Origin: Phoronis australis
Taxonomy: Eukaryota; Phoronida; Phoronidae
Length of the DNA stretch: 64,000 nt
Direction: 5' to 3'
Assembly (NCBI GenBank): GCA_002633005.1
Contig: NMRA01000594.1
Location: forward strand, 189,153-253,152
Position numbers and translations under genes: made by a program. This document shows, piece after piece, positions 61,818 through 64,000 of the stretch (its first letter is position 1; every line of letters starts with the position of its first letter). A model generated the notes under the pieces. That model was not told the origin of the DNA. It saw only the letters and a program-made list of their open reading frames with translations, and did not search any database.

Positions 61818-61874
<57 letters not shown>
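61818..61874. repeat. (TA)n microsatellite
   Basis: About 28 TA steps without interruption, 40 bp downstream of the stop codon of the ZU5/UPA gene. Confidence 0.97.
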
Positions 61875-61877
<3 letters not shown>

Positions 61878-61913
61878 ACATGCACGTGTGTCAAAACATA
61901 TGCATTTTGATCT

Positions 61914-62743
61914 TTAGACAGCAGCTTCGGGAGAAACTACGAAGCACCTCACTATAACATTTTGATGGACATGACTTAAGAATCTACTTGCCTCTACGCT
62001 GTCACTTAAAATGCAGTCGACATCTTCCTCATTTCCTTGCCGCACCTGAACAGTGACTGAAGAACCGTCTACAGATGTTTTACCAGATGTTCCTGCAATA
62101 CGTTCGCCGGTTTCCTGCCATATGTTCATGTTAACTTTCTTTAGCGTGAACGATGCTTGAGCTTCCTGACCTTCCACTGTGGACCAATAGAACTTAATGT
62201 TCATTTTCCGATCAATGTGCAATTCCTTTAGATAGTTAAGATGAACTGGATGATATGGCCATTCGCCATATTGAGTGTGACACACTAGGGCTAGATCCAA
62301 ACAGTTTCCGTTTTGGGTTGCCGAAGGGCAAAGGTATGCAAAGAATGTCCTTGACCACAGTGCATATATTTTTTCGATGTTTCTCTTGAATGTGCTATAG
62401 CCGATCAAGAAAAAGGAGAAATGATGACAAGAGAAAACAAGCTCTTCGCCCTCCAGCCGAGGATTGCTTTCATTGGTGATGTTATCCACTTGTCCGTTTG
62501 ATTTGCGTAGAATGAAAAAGCCGGCTTCGTCACAACTTGTTACACCCATCTCTCGTAAAATGCTGTTCACGTTTACTTTAACTGTCACGGGAGTTTCGAT
62601 TTTCGCGGGTTCGAATACTACCACACTAATCGTTTTCGTAAGCAAGTACAAAGAACCTGTGACAAGTTCGTCCTTGGCAAGTTTCATCATCAAAGGATGT
62701 TCAACCTCTATCACTTCATATGACATGCCTGCACCTTCAATCG
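61914..62743 (-). CDS. ZU5/UPA (FIIND-like) protein, last exon
   Basis: An exon of 830 nt with a TTTCTCTTTAG acceptor above 62743. It reads two bases, then 275 codons, and ends TAA at 61914-61916. Residues 1-110 form a beta-sandwich of ZU5 type, with TPVTVKVNVN and GFFILRKSNGQVDNI. It closes with LVFSCHHFSFFLIGYS. In FIIND (NLRP1, CARD8) and PIDD-type domains, HF followed by S is where the chain cuts itself; that motif is intact here. About 160 residues follow (NCLDLALVCHTQYGEWPYHP, then MNIKFYW and VIVRCFVV), which I take as the UPA-like half. No CARD or death domain comes before the stop, unlike NLRP1, CARD8 or PIDD. Upstream exons are outside the part I can read. It could also be an UNC5/ankyrin-type ZU5 protein. 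A minus-strand AATAAA lies at 61759-61764, inside the palindrome. Confidence 0.6.
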
Positions 62744-64000
62744 CTAAAGAGAAAGAGTAATATCATACAAAACATACTCATTAAGCAGACTGTTACAGTT
62801 TAAGACAAAAGAGAACTAAAACGAACCGTAAAACATGCTGACATCTTTATGTCAACCGAATACTACTGCCGAGCAACAATGCATCAAAAATCCCATCTCT
62901 TTCAAAGTGTGGAGATTATGCATCTTGAACATGGCATCTGGTTTCCCTAAACAGGCTAGGAGGAATGAACTCTCATGGAAGCACAATTATTGAAGAAAAA
63001 TTCACCTGTGATCCAATTTTTTTCTGAATGTCTTTTCCATTTTAGAGACTGTTGCCTCTCCAGTATTTAGACCAGATGTCCATTTTATGAAAGCTAAGCA
63101 AAACTTAAGCGAAATGTTTGGTATTGTTCTCCCGCGTCAGCATTGCTGTGTAAAAGTTTAGCTAAACATTATCTGCCGATTTCATAAAGGTGGTTAACAA
63201 AACCAAGTTTAAAACTTAAACCTGGTCTTCCTAATCCTGGTCTACTTTTAGATCCACAACTTGGTTTAAAAGTCCGGAAGCCTGGTTTTCTTAATCCATA
63301 GACCGGGTTTAGTAAAAGCAGGTTTAAAGTATTCAATCACCCTGCTGTGTCTATCTGGATTAACCCATCAGAGAAACTATTGGAGTGCGTCAACGAAACC
63401 TTGATCATGTGAGTATGCAATGGCACACACTAGTGGAATCATATAAGACATTTGCAAAGAAGGAGGAAAAAAAGTAATGTTTGAGTCCAACGCACGTACA
63501 CACGTTCAAGTAAATGCTCACGGGTAGCCCCAACAGGATAAATGTCCGAATTTATTTTAGTGACAATTTTTGAGGCTAAAGGGGAGGAGGCAGGACCCCT
63601 TCTAGGCAACATTAAAACGGGGACCAGTGGCGGTGTATCTCATCCAGAAGAATAAGAAGGTGCTATCTTCACTCAAACCCGTAGCGCTTACGACGATGAC
63701 GCCCTGCTCGACCAATCGTATTCTGAGGAATCCGAATTACACCCTCCAACACTTACTGTCTAAGAAAAAGTGGATGCAAGAGGCCCAAGACGTCGGGACC
63801 CCCTTTTTCCCGTGATATTAATGATATCAAATCTATAAGTTTCAAATTGTTGGATCTGTCCATTTCATTTAAAAATCCTTGACCAATACCCCTCCCCTTA
63901 AAGACTCCTGGATATACCCCTGCTATGTTTGATCCTGTGTCGTCGTTAAACTGAATATTGAATGTAGTCCATTCTGACTCTAAAATTACGTCGTATATGT
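62744..64000. other. Upstream flank of the ZU5/UPA exon; no firm feature
   Basis: Probably intron of the ZU5/UPA gene. The exon at 61914-62743 needs a preceding exon ending with one base. A segment at about 63002-63092 (-) has a CACAG|GTGAAT donor, but its best frame would meet a stop on joining, so I do not call it. Repeated AAACCTGG/CCTGGTTT words at 63200-63330 can form small hairpins. Confidence 0.4.

Noticed and set aside
62464-62760. 98-codon plus frame
   Set aside because: It is the antisense of the ZU5/UPA exon, which has a splice acceptor and domain motifs.
1-64000. CRISPR arrays, operons, ribosome binding sites
   Set aside because: The repeats are satellites without spacer structure, and the genes have introns; the DNA is animal nuclear sequence.

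Overview
The window is nuclear DNA of an animal, AT-rich and intron-rich, and most probably an invertebrate deuterostome (hemichordate, echinoderm or lancelet type). This rests on split coding exons with GT/AG borders, several families of animal retroelements, and a Ty3/gypsy element of the Gmr1 type, a group described from deuterostomes. The species cannot be fixed from the sequence. There are no bacterial-type operons; most of the 64 kb is mobile or repeated DNA.

Host genes. Two cell-death-type genes are visible, both on the minus strand. The first is a caspase gene. Three exons (27547-27743, 19203-19290, 12353-12535) join in perfect phase and give the middle of a caspase domain: the catalytic His in SHG, the loop after it, the catalytic Cys in QACRG, the large/small subunit linker, and the first strand of the small subunit. 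A fourth exon (49826-50132) is a weaker candidate for the start of the domain. The rest of the small subunit was not found and probably lies left of the window. The second gene is seen only as its last exon (61914-62743). It encodes a ZU5/UPA (FIIND-like) module with an HFS motif where FIIND and PIDD-type domains cut themselves.

Layout. 1-10490: tandem satellite (about 433-bp monomer) with hairpin minisatellites. 10500-12000: decayed Penelope-like retroelement. 12353-27743: caspase exons, with introns holding MITE-like inverted repeats, a tRNA-derived SINE, a second Penelope fragment, more satellite (20895-24350 and 25690-27140) and a CR1/L2-like LINE fragment splitting that satellite. 28880-33950: L1/Tx1-like LINE. 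35060-36010: old 160-bp tandem repeat. 37048-43605: Gmr1-like LTR retrotransposon with a solo LTR nested in its 3' LTR. 43606-54190: mostly featureless, with one MITE and the candidate exon. 54190-57912: the same satellite in opposite orientation. 57924-58794: inverted pair of segments. 59738-61779: 2-kb fold-back palindrome with tRNA-like promoters near both ends. 61914-62743: ZU5/UPA exon.

Most notable: (1) a caspase gene stretched by repeats over at least 15 kb and possibly 38 kb; (2) a satellite whose monomer carries a perfect DR1 nuclear-receptor site and many extra half-sites, and whose arrays end with the same hairpin minisatellite at three separate places; (3) a gypsy-type element with integrase before reverse transcriptase; (4) a FIIND-like exon with no death-fold domain after it; (5) the large palindrome.
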